A program made the position numbers and the translations under genes. From assembly GCA_050084515.1 (NCBI GenBank), contig CM114272.1:38812001-38876000 (forward strand): 64,000 nucleotides of DNA. The letters are read 5' to 3'. How positions within the stretch are numbered: the stretch's first letter is position 1; each line of letters opens with the position of its first letter. Positions 1 through 10,901 of the stretch are shown piece after piece. This DNA comes from Blasia pusilla. Lineage: Eukaryota > Marchantiophyta > Marchantiopsida > Blasiales. The notes under the pieces were generated by a model. That model had not been told where the DNA came from, searched no databases, and saw only the letters and a list, made by a program, of their open reading frames with translations.

Positions 1-9
1 CCATTTCCG

Positions 10-581
10 CAGGTACGAATTGCACTCAGGACGAAGTGGACAATCTTACAAGTGTCAGTTTTAGACTCGTAGACGGAGGAAGTTTGGAGCATATTCGCAT
101 TACAGAGACCTTCGCATTTCGTATTCAACCCAAGATTGATGTCAACATGTATCCGGAGAAGATGGATGATCTCAATCCACTATTTTTGTTTGAGTCTAGA
201 TTTGGGATGATGAGAAACAAAATGTGTAGGCCAATGGTGGAGAGAGCAAAGCGAATCGCATCAACTCGGGAGGCAAACATGGAAATCATTGCCACAAAAG
301 ATGTCTAAAGTGGCAATGGAATAGGAAGGATGTATTGGGTCAGGAACAACACTATAAATTCAAGTGTCACAGGGGTGTATGTGGTGCATATCTGTTGCTT
401 TCCCACATGTTCTTGTGATGACTTTGTCCAAAGAGAGACAAGTGGGAAAAGGTATTTCCCTTGTAAGCACATGTACTATGTGTTGCTTATAATTTTAAGA
501 AGGTCGAAGGTAGGAGTAGGAATCCACCAACCAATTCTATCCCTCAAAGAAGTGCAAAGTATTTTAAACAAACCACTTTGA
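10..581 (+). pseudogene. MTP element copy A: C-terminal exon of transposase with SWIM zinc finger
   Basis: This is the 3' end of the plus-strand transposase-like gene of the MTP element; the rest lies outside the window. One frame runs from the left edge and is broken once by TAA at 306-308, where copies B and C have a sense codon (CAT or TTT-type context). After it comes CCFPTCSCDDFVQRE followed by PCKHMYYVLL, which has the CxC...CxH spacing of a SWIM zinc finger. Such fingers occur at the C terminus of MULE-type transposases and probably bind DNA. Homologous stretches are at 25,950-26,417 and 52,640-53,160. The gene ends at about 581. It could instead be another SWIM-bearing transposase class such as KDZ. 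Confidence 0.6.
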
Positions 582-1004
582 GGATGCAAAATGAGGTCTT
601 AGATTGTACTTTCATTTGCTAGAACCTTCACTTTGAGCTTGAACTCTATCCAGCCCAGGGAAAATGATAGATTTTTTCCAAACCTTGGATGGAAAAAGTG
701 ATTTGTTCCACATTTATGATTCCAATGATTTTTCAGGTTTTTAAATTTTGTGCAAATTGCAACCCGTTGGATTCTGACAGGTTGCCAAAATGTGGAAGAG
801 GAAAAAAAATGTGTGGGAGTGCCTAGGCACTGAGAACAAAAGTGCAAAAAAAATCATACAAAAAGTTTCCTCTCTTCAACCCAACGGAAACTCTCTTCAA
901 ATCATAGGAAACTCTCTTAAAAAAAAGTATCTCTTTGGGTTGAAGGTAGTTTCCTCTCTCCTCTCTTCCTCTCTCCTCTCTTCCTTTCTTCCTCTCCTCT
1001 TACC
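582..1004 (+). mobile_element. MTP copy A 3' terminal region
   Basis: Non-coding 3' flank of the transposase gene. It aligns by eye with 53,160-53,531 and with a displaced fragment at 21,540-21,960. It holds one imperfect palindrome (759-785) and then a pyrimidine-rich end in which TTCAACCCAA (near 876) is inverted as TTTGGGTTGAAG (near 935). All three copies stop matching just after CCTCTTACC, so the element end is probably near 1,000. No clean terminal inverted repeat was identified. Confidence 0.5.
759..785. repeat. MTP palindrome, single copy
   Basis: Imperfect copy of the 27-nt palindrome (GCAACCCGTTGGA, T, then TCTGACAGGTTGC) in the 3' flank of the copy A transposase gene. The equivalent flank positions at 21,731 and 53,308 also carry one palindrome each. 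Confidence 0.8.
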
Positions 1005-2297
1005 GCTCCTCGGCCATGTATGGTCGACGATGTGTTAACAAGATTTGGCGTGTTGTTCTTCATTCTCTCCCTCCAATTTTCTACTAACTTTGAAGAACCT
1101 AAAATTTTGTTTTGCACTCTTACCTCCGAAGGTACAAAAGATGTTATGGCCGGTTCTTGCAAACACGACGGTTCTGCTACCTCAGGCAGTGCACCAGTAT
1201 GCATCTATCTTTTCCAATACTGATTGACATAGGCCAATTCTTCTGTGATCTGCATGTCAAAATTTTGAATCGCCTAAGTTATTATGTCTTGGGCTTCTTC
1301 TGGTTCTTGTTGTACTTCGGTCCTAAGTTTCTACTATGCTCCCAACACCGCAATCTTCATTGTGACTTAGCTCCACTCCGATATCAAATTACTGTTGGTC
1401 TATTGGTGTTCCTAGATCATCTTCCCTTTCTTCGCACTCTCCATCATCATAGTCTGAAGACTGGCCTGGAGGAGGTCAATTTGCTCTTGCAATTTCCGTG
1501 TGCAGCAAGGCTTCCTGTAATTGTACGAAGAGTTGATCTACCCCATGCTCGATATCCACCGCCAAGCTTTCCCACTGTCGAGCATTGCCAGCTTCGTACC
1601 TTGCTTCTACTAGTTTTCCTTTTGCTCGGCTAAGAGACTTCTTCAGGTCTGCAATTTCAAATTCTTGCGCTTGATTGTGGCGCTCCATGGACTCGTTGAC
1701 CGTTTGCTGCAGCTAGACACGACACAACTTCATGAGAAGTTCTATGTATTCTTTTGCCGCCGCGTGGTCGGAAAAATTTCCCATCTTCTTTAGTTCTTCA
1801 AGAATTGGCTCCGAAACTTCCAAAAACAAACTTAGATGTCGTAAGATGGTGTGCACAGGCTACACAACCAAATTGTCTTGCAAACCGGCAGGAACAACCG
1901 CTGGTTCTACTGCTTTAGCCGCTAGCATCTCTGCTGCCTCTTCCAATTCTTGATGGATTTCCATCCGAACTCTCTTAGGTCTTGGTACCTTAGGCGTTTG
2001 TGAAGGTGGCCAAGATGAAGACCCTTCTGTTGGCCTTTGCTTGGTCCTCTAAATGCTTTGCGGTGTGGCCAATAGGGTTACAATTGCTACCTCCCTTGTA
2101 CTTGAAGTAGACCCATCAGTGGGTTGCGGTCTTCGAATTGGAGTAGCTGTGATCCACTCCAAAGACTTGTCATTGGTAACCTCCCTGACCTGTGAATATA
2201 GCCGAATTAAGAAAGGAGAGAGATACGACTTCTCGCCGGGTCTCAAAGCGGTTATCAAACTAAGTTCATGGGCACGGACAAGAGCTGCAAAATCCAC
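1005..2297 (-). pseudogene. Ty3/gypsy family G1: remnant of the extra 3' ORF (ORF3)
   Basis: Broken minus-strand coding remnant. At 2,049-2,297 it begins MDFAALVRAHELSL and continues SYLSPFLIRLYSQVREVTN, matching VDFATFLDGH and SFLSPFLIQFYIHKEEL at 11,700-11,830. At 1,476-1,688 a helical, charged stretch (VEARYEAGNARQWESLAVDI) matches VQAQYEVRNAHQRESLAINM at 11,100-11,200. Near 1,000-1,130, VQNKILGSSKLVENWRERMK resembles VQNKVLGTLLVVIKWREKMR near 3,400-3,500. These similarities show that G1 elements carry one more protein between integrase and the 3' LTR. Its function is unknown; the tail looks coiled-coil. The reading frame is broken and its upstream side is joined directly to an LTR fragment. 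Confidence 0.55.
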
Positions 2298-3281
2298 TCC
2301 TGGCTACTCTATTTCAAACAGATTTCTTACAACTTGCTGTTGATTATTCTAATGGTGCAACTGCTCTCCCGATCTACTCTTCACTCTGCAGACCCAATAA
2401 GATAATTCATGAATACACGCCGCACATCAAAATGAAGGAAGCCAGTTCTTTACTATTCCATCAAGAATGAGAAAGCTTCAAAGTGTATACAAGCACGAGA
2501 GGGTACTGCTCCCTTGCTCGGACCATTCCTACAGCATAAGGACTTTGTGAGAGAATGATGCTGATAGCTAATTTCATGCTTCTTAAATATCCTTCGAGAC
2601 AGTAGTAGTCCTCAAGATCTGAAGCGCTTCTTGTAAATCTGGTACCTATTGGGATCTTATAACTACTTTGATCTACGGTTCTCTTCTCTTTTCCTAGGAT
2701 CCTTAAAATCTGCTGGTTGTAACTGTCCTAACTTCCTACTTGGTCCAAAAAGTCATGTATCTTCCTAGCCTAACTACTCTAACGGTGTGCCGCTTGAAAT
2801 CGCGATGATTCTTACCTTCACTGCGAAGTCAGAACCTCTTCTTCTTCCTTTGAGGAGGAAGCTCTCCATTCTTCGTGCTTGTTCCAAGTGCTTCGTTCTT
2901 CGCAAAGCACTCATGCTTCATCTTGATGCTTCATTGAAGAGTGAAGTACTTCTTCCTCTTCGTCTTTATCGTGCTTCGTTCAAGAGCAAAGCACTTCATA
3001 AACCCGTTCTTTATTAAGCTTCGCTGTCTTTTCCAAGCTTTGCTCTTGGTCTTTAGACTTTGTTACCTCAGTTCCCTCTCCCCCAATGCAAGTCCTTGAT
3101 TTTCCACCTCTCTACCTTATCCTAGGAGCTTTGTGATCCACTCCAATACTCCTCATTCTTCCAATACGCAAAAATAATATCCAAGAGAGCCTTGTATATA
3201 CATACTTTACTTCAAAGAGTCTTTATTCCTTGAATCAAAATGTATAAATCTCCAAAATTACAAAATTGTGGGTATCACATA
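2298..3281 (-). mobile_element. G1 LTR fragment (3' LTR side)
   Basis: Similar to the fuller LTR at 9,652-10,901 (shared stretches such as TTTCTTACAACTTGCTGTTG and CAGACCCAATA). The right end reads GTGGGTATCACA, which on the minus strand is the LTR start TGTGATACCCAC. The left side is truncated and fused to ORF3 at about 2,297. Confidence 0.7.
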
Positions 3282-3282
3282 C

Positions 3283-3556
3283 CCCCTCCCTCAAATATGA
3301 GCCGCCCAAGCGAACACTTCATGGTGGTACATCTAAATCCATAAATGCGTCTTCTAAGCTATCAAACTCAGTTGCAGGAGGAAAAACGGCCATGAATACC
3401 CAAAGGTTTGTAGATGATATTAGGCTTGTGATTCCTCATTTTCTCTCGCCACTTAATAACAACCAACAAAGTCCCTAGCACTTTGTTTTGGACTAAGACA
3501 TCCGAGGATGTAAATGAAGGAAGCTCTTCAAGATTGACTGTAAGGTTGTGTGGTAC
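3283..3556 (-). mobile_element. G1 polypurine tract and 3' internal remnant
   Basis: Immediately beside the LTR start at 3,281 the plus strand reads TACCCCCTCCCTCAAA, a purine tract on the minus strand, as expected for the polypurine primer site before a 3' LTR. The following 250 bases encode fragments resembling the end of ORF3 (VQNKVLGTLLVVIKWREKMR). At about 3,557 the sequence jumps into another truncated LTR. Confidence 0.5.
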
Positions 3557-4598
3557 TTCCAAGAGAGAGTTGTAGTTAAGTCTGTACAATTCACATTCAG
3601 TCACTTATCATTGTATTCTTCTCTCTATTAGTACCAAGATTTCTTCCCTTGATTCTCTCCAGTGGAATTCAATTCAAGCTCAGGTAGATCTTCACTCAAC
3701 ACCAAAGAACCTCACATACATCTCAACAAGAAGATGGCTTCTCCTACTTTTGAAACTCAATCCGTCTAGGCAGGCTACTCTCTGTCAAACAAATTTCTTA
3801 CAACTTGCTGTTGATTATTCTAGTGGTGAAAGTGCTCTCCTAATCCACTCCTCACTCTACAGACCCAATAGGAATTCTCAGACATATGCATCGCACATCA
3901 GAATGAAGAAATGGGTTCTTTACTACTCCATCAAGAATGAGAAAGCTTCAAAAGTGTCTACAAGCACGAGAGGGTACTACTCCCTTGCTAGGACCATTCC
4001 TACAATATGAGAACTTCGTGAAAGAATTATGCTGATAGCTACTTTCATGCTTCTTAAATATCCTCCGAGGCAATAGTAGTTCCAAAGATTTGAAGCGTCT
4101 CTTATGAATCTAGTACATATTGAGAGTTTGTAACTACCTTGATCTACGGTTCTCTTATCTTTTCATGTGATCGCTATGAATCCGTTGGGTGTAACTGTCC
4201 TAACTTCTTATCTGGTCCAAAAAGTTATGCCTCTTCCTAGCCTAACTATTCTAACAGTGTGCCGCTTGAAATTACGACAAGTCTAAGCTTTGCTATGAAG
4301 TCTGAACCTCGTCTTCTTCCTTTGAGGATGAAGCTCTTCCTCTTGGTCTGAGGACAAAGCGCTGCATTCTTCGCGCTTCTTCCAAGTGCTTCGTTCTTTG
4401 TGCCTCATTGAAGTGCGAAGCACTTCTTCCTCTTCTTCTTCATCATGCTTTGTTGTCTATGCTTAGCTTTGCTCTTGGTCTTTAGACTTCGTTACCTGAT
4501 TTCCCTCTCCTCCAAGGCAAGTCCTTGATTTTCCACCTCTCTGCCTTGTCGTAGGAGCTTGGTGATCCACTTCAATACTACTCATTCTTCCAATACAC
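3557..4598 (-). mobile_element. G1 LTR fragment (truncated 3' LTR)
   Basis: Collinear with 9,770-10,790. It lacks the TGTGATACCCAC terminus: after CCAATACACGA (about 4,598) it runs into sequence found downstream of integrase (compare CTTCTCTTTGCGCTTT at about 4,600 and 12,570). The outer side is also truncated, at GAGAGTTGTAGTTAAG. Confidence 0.65.
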
Positions 4599-4706
4599 GA
4601 CTTCTCTTTGCGCTTTACCTAAGACCAAAGCAGGGCTTCTCACTTAGTTGCCCGTGACCACGCAAAGCGCTTCGTTCCAAAGCGCTGACCCCCCCTTCCT
4701 TAGCTT

Positions 4707-5982
4707 CTAGTAGGGTTGCAGTTGATGATACCGCAGAACATGCATGCCATTGACACGAGTTGGAAGTGCTTCTCCGTTTAAGGTTTCGAACTGCAGTGAT
4801 CCATTATCATATATCGCTAATACACGGTAGGGTCCCATCCTATTTAATTTTAACCTCCCGGGGAACTTCAACCGGCGGTTATCATACAACAACACCAGGT
4901 CCCCAATGCTTATAGATTGGGGGCATAGATGTCGGTCGTATTGTTGTTTTTTTTGGTCTCGTACGAGTTAGGTATGGCATGGAGCTAAGATCCATGCTTC
5001 TTCCAACGCTAGTAAGGTCTCATTCCTCCCTTGGAGAACCCCTATGGTGTCCTCCGTTATATTCTCCTCTTACACGCGATACGTGGGCAGAGCCCATTCA
5101 ATAGGGGTCAAGGGTTGAACTCCATAAGTAAGGTAGAACGCGGAATACTTGGTGGTAACCTTCTTTGCTATCGAGTAGGCCCACAACGCCCCTTAGATTT
5201 TCACATCCCAATCATAGGAATATGTAACCATCAAGCAATTCAGTATCCGGCAGATAAGTCCATTAGATTTTTTTTAATCCATTGGCTTTAGGGTTGTATG
5301 GCGTGGTCTTCCGATGCTTGATTAAGAAGTGGGAAGTTAGCGACTCAATAGTCTTGTTCAGGAAGTGAGTGCCATGATCACTTACCAACTCCAACGGGAA
5401 GCCATACCGCGTGAAAATCATTTCGTATAAGAATTTGGCCACCGCCTCACTATCATCCTTACGCGTGGCCACCACCTCGACCATCTTGGTACAGTAGTTG
5501 GTGGCTATAAGGATATACTTCCGCCTTGTTTGGCGGGTAGTGGGGGAAATAGGGCCCACAAAGTCAATATCCCATTTTTCAAAAGGAGTTTGGGGCAGGA
5601 TTGGCCCCAAAGGCCACCACGAGGTAGCCGTGGGTCGGCCATCTCTTTGACATGCATCACAACTTTGAATAAATTGGCCTCCATCCTTGTACATGGTTGG
5701 CCACCAGTAACGCGTGGCCAATATCTTCTTGACGGTGTTCTTGACAGCATAATGTCCTCCGGAATCGGCCGTATGCATCGCCCTAATAACATGGGGAATT
5801 TCTTCTGCTTCCGAGCATTGTCGATACTCTTCATCAACACCCAATTTGAATAATACTCCCCGACACAACTCATACGGCAGAATTTTATGTAAGAAAACTG
5901 CCTGCTCCTCCGTCGTCATAGGATCATGAAGTTGTAAGGTAGTCAGAAAATGCAAAATATCTTCATAGAGGGATTGGCACAA
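4707..5982 (-). pseudogene. G1 integrase
   Basis: Integrase would insert the cDNA into chromosomal DNA. The N-terminal zinc-binding part shows MHTADSGGHYAVKN followed about 30 residues on by CDACQR (HHCC). The core shows the first two catalytic aspartates in KWDIDFVGPIS and LVSDHGTHFLN. The third catalytic residue is lost: after NPKANGL this copy reads an A-run (KKI, then stop) where the copy at 12,656-13,690 reads NGLTEKSNG with the glutamate. A C-terminal piece at 4,707-4,895 has MGPYRVLAIYDNGSLQ (GPY/F module) and ends RYHQLQPY without a chromodomain. Family assignment is secure; the protein is not functional. Confidence 0.85.
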
Positions 5983-6126
5983 TCAGTCCTTAGTAATCTT
6001 GAATAGGTCCTCGTCGGGGAAGGTATCGTCCAAGGTCCGCAACCGTGATAGGAAATCCATCAAATGTAAATTCTTGAAGTAACAACATCCAACGCGACCT
6101 GAAAGGTCCGCCATGACCATTAACGG

Positions 6127-6405
6127 TCACAGCGCAAAATGGTCCACATGAAAGACAAACTCATACCCTAATAAATAATGGCAAAACTTCTTGCATGAGA
6201 AGACCATTCCCAATGCCTTCCGTTCGGTAGTGGTATATTTCTGTTCAGCCGTAGATAATTGTCGCCGTGCGTAATAAACCGGATAATCGTGTTTATTATC
6301 ATCAAGTTGGCTGAGCACCACCCCAATGGCAAACAACAATGTGTCCACATACACGTGGAAGGGTTTCGTCCAGTCAGGGGACCAAAGTACGGGAGCCGCA
6401 AGCAA
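6127..6405 (-). pseudogene. G1 RNase H domain
   Basis: RNase H degrades the RNA strand during reverse transcription. HVYVDTLLFAIGVVLSQ supplies the first acidic residue, TTTERKALGMV the glutamate and FHVDHFAL a later aspartate. It sits directly downstream of the RT palm/thumb remnant (6,415-6,708, with RELRGFMGHVRYSRRFIKDY), as in all Ty3/gypsy pol genes. Confidence 0.8.
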
Positions 6406-6414
6406 TGCTTTTTT

Positions 6415-7406
6415 TCATTCTTCCAACCCTGCTTGCCAGGTTGGGGTCCACTCCCATTCGGTGACCTTCTTAAGCAATGCGGTTAGAGCTCTTGATTTTA
6501 CTGCATAATCCTTTATAAACCGTCGAGAGTATCGGACGTGGCCCATGAATCCTCTCAATTCTCTAAGATTCGTGGGAGGTTCCAATGCTATGATAATATC
6601 TACTTTGGCCTTATCGACCTTAATCCCTTGGGAAGACACTCTGTGTTCCAACAAGATACCTTGTCTCATGGAAATATACGAATTTTCAAGATGGAGGGAT
6701 AAATGCACTTTGCGGCATCAAGCCAGGGTTAATTCTAGTTTTTGCAAATGCTCCGCTTTTGTACTGAAAATACAAAAGTCGTTGAGGAAATTTTGACGAA
6801 TTTCCGTAGATACTTTTGGAAGATGGAGATCATCATCCGCTGGAAGGTTGCCGGCGCATTGCACAACCCAAACGGCATTTCTCGGTACGCGAAGGAGCCC
6901 TAGTCCGTGATGAATGTCATGAGGGGCTGATCTTTCTCCCTAATGGATACCTGGTTATAACCGGAGTACCCGTCTAGAAATGTATAACGCTCATGGCCCG
7001 CAACTTTGTCCAAAATGCTATTGGTGAAGGGTAGGGGATGATGGTCCTTCAAGGTGGCCGCATTCAACTTCCAAAAATCTTGGCACACCCTCATTTTCCC
7101 GGTTTTTTTCTTTCGTACAATTACAATAGGCGACACCCACTCGCTACTCAACACGGGGTTAATTATTCTAGCTTCAAGATGCTGGTCAATTTTGTCCTTG
7201 ACTAACAATGAGTATTTAGGATTGAGGCGATACTGCCTCATCCGCACCGGGACAACGCCTGCTTTTAGATCGATTTGGTATTCACCATACTTTGCTGGAA
7301 TGCTTGTCATTCCATCCATGGAATACACAAACACATCCAAGTACTCCAAGATCCGTGAACCACAGATATTTGTCGGTGGGCTTGTACTTCGTGTACCCCA
7401 AAGCAT
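6415..7406 (-). pseudogene. G1 reverse transcriptase
   Basis: Reverse transcriptase copies element RNA into DNA. Recognisable in order: RMRQYRLNPKY, EWVSPIVIVRKKKTGKMRVC, DFWKLNAATLKDHHPLPF, FLDGYSGYNQVSIREKDQPL and, after a frame break, the active-site region. The catalytic box, FLDD in the related copy at 36,254-36,265, reads FLND at 6,778-6,789, losing an essential aspartate. Downstream, LHLENSYISMRQGILLEHR continues the thumb and connection region. Frame changes separate the pieces. Confidence 0.85.
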
Positions 7407-8004
7407 GGGCTGTCAGTTCCGTCATAATATTGATTCCACTCCTGGAGTCAATAAGGACTTTCTTAATGGTGTGTCCCTTGATCTCGACTTCTACTTCTGG
7501 GGCTCCCAAATCTTCTACTTCGATACGGAATAAATCCACTAGTGGTAGACTCTTTTGGGACTTCTTGGGTTTCCTGCGGCTCACCGTCCACTGCTGCAAA
7601 ATTTTATTGTAGAGAGAGTTATCCATTAACAAGTGTATTAAGGTGATATTCGTCAGGGTTGATGCCAAGTCCCTGAGTAAGTCGTAGGCTTCTAAAACCA
7701 GCGGCGAGGTCAAGGTGGCTTGTATTGCTGGCGCCTTTTCTGCCCTTGAGTTCTCTGTTGTCCGTTGTGACACCCATTCTGGGCCTTGGTCTTGGCGGAC
7801 TTGAGCACAAACCTGGTCCTCGACATCCTCATGGAAGTACTTGGCATGACTTTGGTCAAAGGTTGGGTTGACATCTCCTTTGAGAATGGCCTTCCCGTCC
7901 CGGAAGGTGTCAATGCTTTTCTTCTTGGGGTCTCTGACTTCGTGCAAAGACGAAGCCCCTTCCCTTGTCTTGGTTTTCCCAGAGGTCTGGGTCTTGGACC
8001 TCAT
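7407..8004 (-). pseudogene. G1 aspartic protease region
   Basis: Retroviral-type aspartic protease that would cut the Gag-Pol polyprotein. LVDLFRIEVEDLGAPEVEVE leads into IKKVLIDSRSGINIMTE. The active-site triad, normally DSG or DTG, reads D-S-R at 7,438-7,449, so the glycine is replaced. The relative at 34,970-35,160 has a different defect, a stop inside the triad. The upstream segment (FRDGKAILKGDVNPTFDQSH) matches the gag-protease linker of that copy. The boundaries given are approximate. Confidence 0.7.
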
Positions 8005-9490
8005 GGTGACAACAAGAGCTTTGTTCAGGAGTTCCTTGGGCCACTCCGAGGATTCTTCGCGTGCCGTTCTGCCAGACTCCTCTTCTCTGATGGTAACTCG
8101 CCTTTGTCTTGGGGGAGGCTAACTCCTCCACTCGGAAGAGTTGAACGGTTACTTCATTCTTGGACTCTACTTGTGATGCTTGGGTAGTTACATACTTGAC
8201 CAGTAACCGCGAAACCTTGGGCTCCAGGCACTCCACAATAGTGTGTCCGCCCTTCTTGCAATTCCCGCACAAAGGATTGAGTCCTATTGGCCTCTTGGGA
8301 TTTGGGAAATTATTGGCCCAATGGTCGGCTACCCCACAATTGTAACATCAGTTCCTTTTTATTGGTGGCGTGAAGGCTGCAGAGCCCATAATTTGTCTCA
8401 AGGGTCTCTGTTCCCCGTATTCCGGAGGCACATACCTTGGGATCCAACTTTGTCCGCGATTAGGGTTTGCCATGGCTTGAATTGCATAACAACCTTCCCA
8501 TTGTTTGGCTTTATACCACCCTTCTTCCATAGTTGGGTCTTCCTCGATCCAACATAGATCTCTATGAAGGTGACACTCTTGGGCAGTATGCCCTTAGGTT
8601 CCGCAAGCATTGCACCATACGTTTTGCCTCATCAAACCTGGTCTTCTTTTGGGGTCCTTTTAGGCCGCCAGATGTACTTTCAACTTTGCCATTTGTTTAC
8701 TTAACTCTTCAATGGCAGACTTGCCTGCCTTCCTTGCGGTCCCTTGTACTAGACTTATAGACTTCTGGGAGACATGCTTTGCAGGCCTGGTTTTCCGCTC
8801 ACGCTTGGGAGAGTGATGGCGTGTGGTTTTTCTCTTCCGCTTGGATTTTGGGTCTTCTTCGGAGTCTAAAGACACCGTGGTGTTGTCGGTAGAGGCTTTG
8901 GTGTCTGTAGAGGATGCTTCATCCTCGAAGGAAGAACTATTGTGCGAAGAGCCTCACCATTGGTGACACCATCTTCGCATTTTGCGGGACTTCTTGGAGG
9001 CTTCATACGCCTCTGTTGATGCAATGACCGCTTCCTAGGAATCTCGTTGGCCCCGGCGGCACTACCGGTCCATTTTCTTGGATAGTCCTAACACAAACCA
9101 ATCTACCAACTGCGAGGTAGTTGTGTGTTCCAATTTTTTTATTAGGCTTTGGAATCTTTGGTTGTATTCCCTAAGAGTTTCCTTCTTCTTACCGTTTAAA
9201 TCACGATTCTTCATCAGAAGCCTGTCCTCGAACTCCAAGTCTTGAAACTCATGAAGAAAGGCCTCCAGTACCCTCTTCTAGGTTTTAGTGACTTCCGCTC
9301 CCAGGCCCTCGTACCACTGGCTTGCCCGCTTCTTTAGCATGCCTGGGAATACTCGTAGCAAATCTTCCTCCAAGCCTTCCCCATTAGCCTTAGGTACATG
9401 TGTAAACTTGACCAGAAAGTTGTCAACGTCATCTCTTTGTCCTCTTGCAAACGTGGGATATCTTAGTAGTGTCTTCCTAGTATTGGCCAT
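8005..9490 (-). pseudogene. G1 gag (capsid and zinc knuckles)
   Basis: Structural protein for the virus-like particle. The start ATG at 9,488-9,490 opens MANTRKTLLRYPTFARGQRD, followed by capsid-type VFPGMLKKRASQWYEGLG. A TAG at about 9,278 and several frameshifts break it; later pieces match the intact gag at 33,208-34,600, including a basic Ser/Lys-rich stretch (8,660-8,875). CCHC knuckles are visible: CNACG..GHTAQECH near 8,600, CYNCGVADHW near 8,330 and CGNCKKGGHTIVEC near 8,250. It starts about 130 bases after the primer site. Confidence 0.75.
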
Positions 9491-9617
9491 TGGGGATAGC
9501 TAGAGATAGGAGATGATCTTCTGTAAGAACTAGATGGTTGGGTCTCCTAGGCAACGAGGCTTCTTCCTCCGGCCCGGGGTTACCCATCAGCCTTACCCTT
9601 TTTAACTAATCTTATGA

Positions 9618-9635
9618 TCCCCAAAAACGGCGCCA
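9618..9635 (-). promoter_or_regulatory. G1 primer-binding site (tRNA-Asp type)
   Basis: The minus strand reads TGGCGCCGTTTTTGGGGA, 16 nt from the 5' LTR. From established knowledge, the complement of the plant tRNA-Asp 3' end is TGGCGCCGTTGCCGGGGA, so 16 of 18 bases agree. This fixes the element's orientation and the inner end of its 5' LTR. Confidence 0.8.
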
Positions 9636-9651
9636 AGAATTTGAAACTATA

Positions 9652-10901
9652 TGAAATGTACAAGAAGTATAAGAATTGATCTTTTTAAGGTAATTTAATG
9701 AGTTTGATCCCCAAGAGGATCACGATTATGTGAAAAGTGAGTTTAAGTTGACGTTTATCTTGCAAGAGTTGTAGTTAAGTGTGTACAATTCGGATTCAGT
9801 CACTTATCATTGTATTCTTCTCTCCATTAGTACCAAGATTTCTTTCCTTGATTCTCTCTAGTGGAATTCAATTCACGCTCAGGTAGATCTTCACTCAACA
9901 CCACATAACCTCACATAGATCTCAACAAGAAGATGGCTTCTCCCACTTTTGAAACTCAATCCGTCTAGGCTACTCTCTGTCGAACTAATTTCTTACAACT
10001 TGCTGTTGATTATTCTAGTGGTGAAAGTGCTCTCCTAATCCACTCCTCACTCTACAGACCCAATAGGAATTCTCAGACATATGCATCGCACATCATAATG
10101 AAGAAATGGGTTCTTTACTACTCCATCAAGAATGAGAAAGCTTCAAAAGTGTCTACAAGCACGAGAGGGTACTACTCCCTTGCTAGGACCATTCCTACAT
10201 CATGAGGACTTTGTGAAAGAATGATGCTAATAGCTACTTTCATGCTTTTTAAATATCCTCCGAGGCAATAGTAGTTCCAAAGATTTGAAGCGTCTCTTAT
10301 GAATCTAGTACCTATTGAGAGTTTGTAACTACCTTGATCTACGGTTCTCTTATCTTTTCTTGTGATCACTATGAATCCGCTGGGCGTATCTGTCCTAACT
10401 TCCTATCTGGTCCAAAAAGTCACGCCTCTTCCTAGCCTAACTATTCTAACAGTGTGTCGCTTGAAATCACGCCAAGTCTGAGCTTCCCTACGAAGTCTGA
10501 ACCTCTTCTTCTTCCTTTGAGGATGAAGCTCTTCCTCTTGGTCTGAGGACAAAGGGCTGCATTCTTTGTGATTGTTGCAAGTGCTTTGTTCTTCGTGCTT
10601 CATTGAAGAGCAAAGTACTTCTTCCTCTTTTTCTTCATCATGCTTCGTTGTCTGTGCTAAGCTTTGCTCTTGGTCTTTGGACTTCATTACCTGATTTCCC
10701 TCTCCTCCAAGGCAAGTCCTTGATTTTCCACCTCTCTTCCTTGTCGTAGGAGCTTGGTGATCCACTTCAATACTACTCATTCTTCCAATACACAAAAAAT
10801 ATCTAAAATTGTCTTGTATATACAAGCTTTACTTCATAGAGTCTTCATTCCTTGAATCAAAAGGTATAAATCTCCAAAATTACAAAATTGTGGATATCAC
10901 A
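9652..10901 (-). mobile_element. G1 5' LTR (near full length, about 1.25 kb)
   Basis: On the minus strand it starts TGTGATATCCAC (10,901) and ends TACATTTCA (9,652), matching the solo LTR at 24,189-25,304, which starts TGTGATACCCAC and ends TACATTACA. It is rich in GAAGC/CTTCGT-type short repeats. The flanking DNA at 10,902 lies within ORF3 of another G1 copy. Confidence 0.8.

Larger units (their letters stand above)
3557..10901 (-). mobile_element. Ty3/gypsy element, family G1 (most complete copy in the window), inactive
   Basis: On the minus strand the order is 5' LTR (9,652-10,901), tRNA-Asp-type primer site (9,618-9,635), gag with zinc knuckles, protease, reverse transcriptase, RNase H, integrase with GPY/F-type end, and a truncated 3' LTR (3,557-4,598). 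Protease-RT-RNaseH-integrase is the Ty3/gypsy order, and no chromodomain follows integrase. ORF3, present in the relatives at 1,005-2,297 and 10,902-12,364, is missing here, apparently deleted along with the start of the 3' LTR. Catalytic changes in three enzymes and many frame breaks show it is dead. Its 5' LTR abuts the ORF3 of another G1 copy, so it probably inserted there. Confidence 0.8.
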
